Source: Bemisia tabaci
Taxonomy: Eukaryota; Arthropoda; Insecta; Hemiptera; Aleyrodidae
Assembly (NCBI RefSeq): GCF_918797505.1
Contig: NC_092802.1
Location: 14,671,383 to 14,735,382, forward strand
Direction: 5' to 3'
Length of the DNA: 64,000 nucleotides
Translations under genes and position numbers: made by a program
Shown here: piece after piece, positions 61,101-64,000 of the stretch
Layout of the letters: each line of letters opens with the position of its first letter
How positions within the stretch are numbered: the stretch's first letter is position 1
The notes under the pieces: generated by a model
Told to the model about the DNA's origin: nothing
The model's database searches: none
The model's input: the letters and a program-made list of their open reading frames with translations, nothing else

Positions 61101-62158
61101 TTCTATAAACGCAAGGAAAATGTAAATATCAGCAGGCCGGCCCTTTATACTGAAAGTAAAGACAATGCGAATTCATTTCTGATTGGATCCCGTATTTTAG
61201 GCCTCCACAAAGTCACAAACGGGACCAAAGATTACATTTTCACCGATTGCAAAGATTATAAACTGCTATGGACCAGGGAATTGGAGGCACGACAAGGAAC
61301 AAACGGAATGAGAGAGGGGACGGGGACAGGAATTTGGGAATGAGTTGATCAAAAATTACGAACAACGTTTCATTTGTGTAATCTTTATTCCCTTTAGCAC
61401 TTTTTTTACAATGATGAAGTAAAGTTTGGAATTCCCTGTCATCCAAAGCCCAATTATCAACAAAATGCTCCGATGGATGTTCGGCAACCCTGCGATCGAA
61501 AATATTGGATTCGTCTAGGAATTTACTGAGGTGAGTCTTGAATTCTTAGAATTCGTCTAGGTGTTTGTTTTCAAAAATTCGCCGTCTAGAATTTCTATGG
61601 CCAGTCTAGGAGTTCACAGATCTCCCTTTTAATTTTCTCAGTTTTCTCAGTTTCAAAGTTTTAATCCTTAAAGACGCTTGTTTGTAATGCGCCGTCAGGC
61701 ATATTGAGTGATCTTCCAAATGCAGAGGTTGGCAGCGGCACTTTTCTAGTGATTCTCGCGTTTTTCACGTTGTCGCCCTTTTGGGCCCTAAGAGCTCTAT
61801 AAATCGAGTTGTCCATACTCTCCATATAAATGTGTTCTATGTGGCAACGCCGCGGGGAAATATCAAGACGCGGGGCGATGAAGACCTCAGATTAAAATTA
61901 CGCGCGCATACAGAAGTTAGCCGGGGATCTTGGCGGGCATCATACATAATACAGGTACTCAGCGCGGGTAACTACGTATGCCATTAAGTTTCCTTCACCC
62001 CGCGGGCCCGGGCGCGGCGGGGGTGCGCGGGTGTGTGGGGTATGAAGCCGAGTTGGACGTAATAAAAAACGTGAGGCGAAAAGTCAAACAGAGCGACTTA
62101 CCCGGAGACTCCGCTTTTCGGCGTGTAGGCCCCGCGCTGCCGGATTCACCCACGCATG
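61101..62158. other. Unassigned sequence with a GC-rich island
   Basis: GCGGGCCCGGGCGCGGCGGG near 62,000 marks a CpG-rich patch. On the minus strand a short open stretch ends at CCGG/GTAAGT (62,091), which could be a splice donor, but no gene can be supported. Confidence 0.45.
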
Positions 62159-62159
62159 A

Positions 62160-62232
62160 TGGAATGAACGTATTTTCATGCTGAAATGAACGTATTTCAT
62201 GCTGAAATGAACGTATTTTCATGCTGAAATGA
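62160..62232. repeat. Short tandem repeat, 21-22 bp unit, about 3 copies
   Basis: GAACGTATTTTCATGCTGAAAT repeated three times, one unit lacking a T. Confidence 0.93.
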
Positions 62233-62262
62233 ACTACGTGAATAGGGTTGACGTGCGACGCA

Positions 62263-62489
62263 CACTGGAAAAAAAACCACATTGGATCTAGAGTCCAGAC
62301 TCTTGAAACAATGACAAGAAAAGGACTCTTGATTCAATCAGATTTAAGCTTAAATCAAAAGGAAATCCGCTCAAATTAAGAGGCTTGGCTCTTGATTTCA
62401 AGCTTAAATCCTGATTGAATCAAGAGTATTTTTCTTGTCGATGTTTTTAAGAGTCTGGACTCCAGATCCAATGTGTTTTTTTACCAGTG
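62263..62489. repeat. PalA foldback, copy 8
   Basis: CACTGGAAAAAAAACCAC to GTTTTTTTACCAGTG; arms as in the other copies. Confidence 0.92.
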
Positions 62490-62524
62490 TAGCTCCTTTT
62501 GGCATAAATGCGCCCAAATAGACG

Positions 62525-62588
62525 CAGGGTATCTAATAGATTTTAATTTGGGGGTCTCCTGATATTTTCTTGATTTTTTTCTGATTTT
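62525..62588. repeat. PalB left-end fragment
   Basis: CAGGGTATCTAATAGATTTT and CTGATATTTTCTTGATTTT; interrupted by the foldback that starts at 62,589. Confidence 0.7.
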
Positions 62589-62983
62589 TGGCATGCGATA
62601 AACTGCATCAATTCTTTCATTCAAAATCCCATTATCGGTCAAAGATCTCGGCAGATTTTGAATTTTTAGCAAAATAAAGAAGGATGCCCCCTGCGCGTGG
62701 GCCTAAAGAATCATCCAAAACCCAAAAATCGAAAAAATTCAAAGAAATGAAAGCAGAATAGTGTTAGAAAAAAAACCCGCATTCGATACAGAAATCGGTA
62801 GCTGTATCTAATACGAGGTTTTGTTTCTACCACTATTCTGCTTTCATTGCTCTGAATTTTGTCAATTTTTGGGTTTCAAATGATTCTTCAGGCTCATGCG
62901 CAGGGGCTAGCGTCCTTCTCTTGCTGGAACATTCAAAATCTACCGAGATTTTTGACCAAATAGATGCGATATGTCGCATGCCA
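62589..62983. repeat. Long foldback (395 bp), TGGCATGCGA ends
   Basis: The arms mirror each other along nearly their whole length: TGGCATGCGATA/ATGTCGCATGCCA, GGTCAAAGATCTCGG/CCGAGATTTTTGACC, CCTGCGCGTGGGCC/GGCTCATGCGCAGG, GAAAGCAGAATAGTG/CACTATTCTGCTTTC. Short loop about GATACAGAAATCGG. Confidence 0.92.
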
Positions 62984-63581
62984 GCTCGACCACGTCACTT
63001 GAGCTTGACGAATCACCTTAAACACCGATGAATTCCGAGAAATGGGCTTGGCCATGATTTGAAACCTTTAGTTCTTGCTAAATTAATATAAACCCAGCGC
63101 GACAACCTTGCTGGATGCTATTGTTACACACGGCGGAACGCGACTCGGGTGAAAAGCACCGCACGGGTGGGGGAGGGGGGTGAGCTACACCTTAAGGAAG
63201 ACGAAGCACACTCCTTTCATAAGCCCTGCCTCAAAAAAATTACCCGAAAAGGAATAAAAACCCACACCGAGTCCCTGACGGTCGATTCGCGAATTTTCCA
63301 GGGGATCGCGGGAGGGGGGCGGGGGGGGGGGGGCTCCCGCGGGAAATTCAAGAAGACGAGGTGGGGTCGTGAGGGTCGTTTGTTCGACTATTTAAGAGAA
63401 GACGACTGGCTCCCTCGACGCTTGAATCGTCTTGCTCAGCAGCTCTCTTAATCTCGGAGCTTTTATCAATCAATGCTCGGGGTGAAGACAGTACTGCCGC
63501 ACAGTGCGGGCCTCTGTGGACAAAAATCAAAAATTGACGTCTCGACATCTGAATATTTTTTTTGAATTTTGTCATCTTAAA
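62984..63581. other. Unassigned sequence, G-run inside
   Basis: G-run GGGGGGGGGGGG near 63,320-63,332. GC-rich at 63,120-63,480 but no gene recognised. Confidence 0.5.
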
Positions 63582-63861
63582 CAGGGTGTCTAGTTTTTTT
63601 TTTTCATTTTGGAAATCCTGATTTTGACTGCTAAATCCTGATTTCTTAATTTTTCCACATCCTAATCAAATCCTGATTTTTTGCGAGGAAAAATTAACGG
63701 ACGGAGAGCGGATAATTAACGGAAAATAAGTGAACGGCCGACTTTTCTCAAATCCTGATATTACGACCGATTTTTCCTCAAATCCAGATGAAATCGGGAT
63801 TAAATCCTAATTGACCTCAAATCCTGATAGAATCGGGAAAATCCGGATGCTAGACACCCTG
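63582..63861. repeat. PalB foldback, copy (280 bp)
   Basis: CAGGGTGTCTAGTTTTT to GCTAGACACCCTG, flanked by TTAAA on both sides (63,577-63,581; 63,862-63,866). The body uses AAATCCTGAT words in place of the longer inner block. Confidence 0.92.
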
Positions 63862-64000
63862 TTAAAGATATTTCTGACTCACAATGAGGGTTCATTTTCA
63901 ATTTTTTCGCTCAAAACTACTTCAAATGGGGGTAGGAAGTGGGCGGGAAATGGGTCGAGAATCACTGGTCCGCAAGAAATACACGGGAAAAAACGTCAAA

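Overview
This is a eukaryotic nuclear window, AT-rich, intron-rich and crowded with repeats. It looks like an insect genome, and the mix of features would suit a sap-feeding hemipteran such as a whitefly, but the species call is a low-confidence inference. The only host protein gene I can build with confidence is on the minus strand. It encodes an alpha-1,3-mannosyl-glycoprotein 4-beta-N-acetylglucosaminyltransferase (MGAT4 / GnT-IV family). Eleven coding exons run from 47,228 down to 12,638, every splice junction keeps the reading frame, and the sum is 551 codons. Its first intron is about 23.3 kb long and holds most of the mobile DNA described here.

Layout. 1-1,576: no gene seen. 1,577-4,131: weak exons of an unknown plus-strand gene; between two of them lies an intact, GC-richer ORF that I read as an endogenous negative-strand RNA virus nucleoprotein copy, ended by a tRNA-derived SINE. 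4,380-7,460: a stack of transposon fossils (Copia gag/protease, hAT transposase split by a solo LTR, pogo/Tigger tail). 7,770-9,080: a broken copy of a viral class glycoprotein, possibly chuvirus-like. 10,321-11,520: a second LTR of the same family as the one in the hAT, then AT-rich sequence. 12,638-47,255: MGAT4 gene. 47,400-64,000: mostly repeats and unassigned sequence, plus one complete tRNA-Ile(AAU) gene at 54,748-54,821 on the minus strand.

The main theme outside the gene is foldback (palindromic) elements. I distinguish at least ten families, here called PalA to PalF, H, I, K and others, and many copies sit inside one another. Several nests can be undone by eye: removing the inner element leaves the outer palindrome continuous and exposes a short target-site duplication. 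One family (PalB, ends CAGGGTGTCTA) gives a 5-bp duplication at four separate insertions. A Jockey-type LINE at 30,178-31,692 is flanked by direct repeats of about 232 bp, far longer than usual for such elements. A minisatellite at 40,281-40,690 alternates 82- and 87-bp units.

How parts work together: MGAT4 would act in the Golgi to branch N-glycans; its N-terminal anchor, stem, catalytic and C-terminal lectin-like parts are all present. The viral copies, LINE, LTRs and foldbacks are passengers as far as the sequence shows, although foldback transcripts inside a 23-kb intron would form long hairpins and could feed small-RNA pathways (inference).
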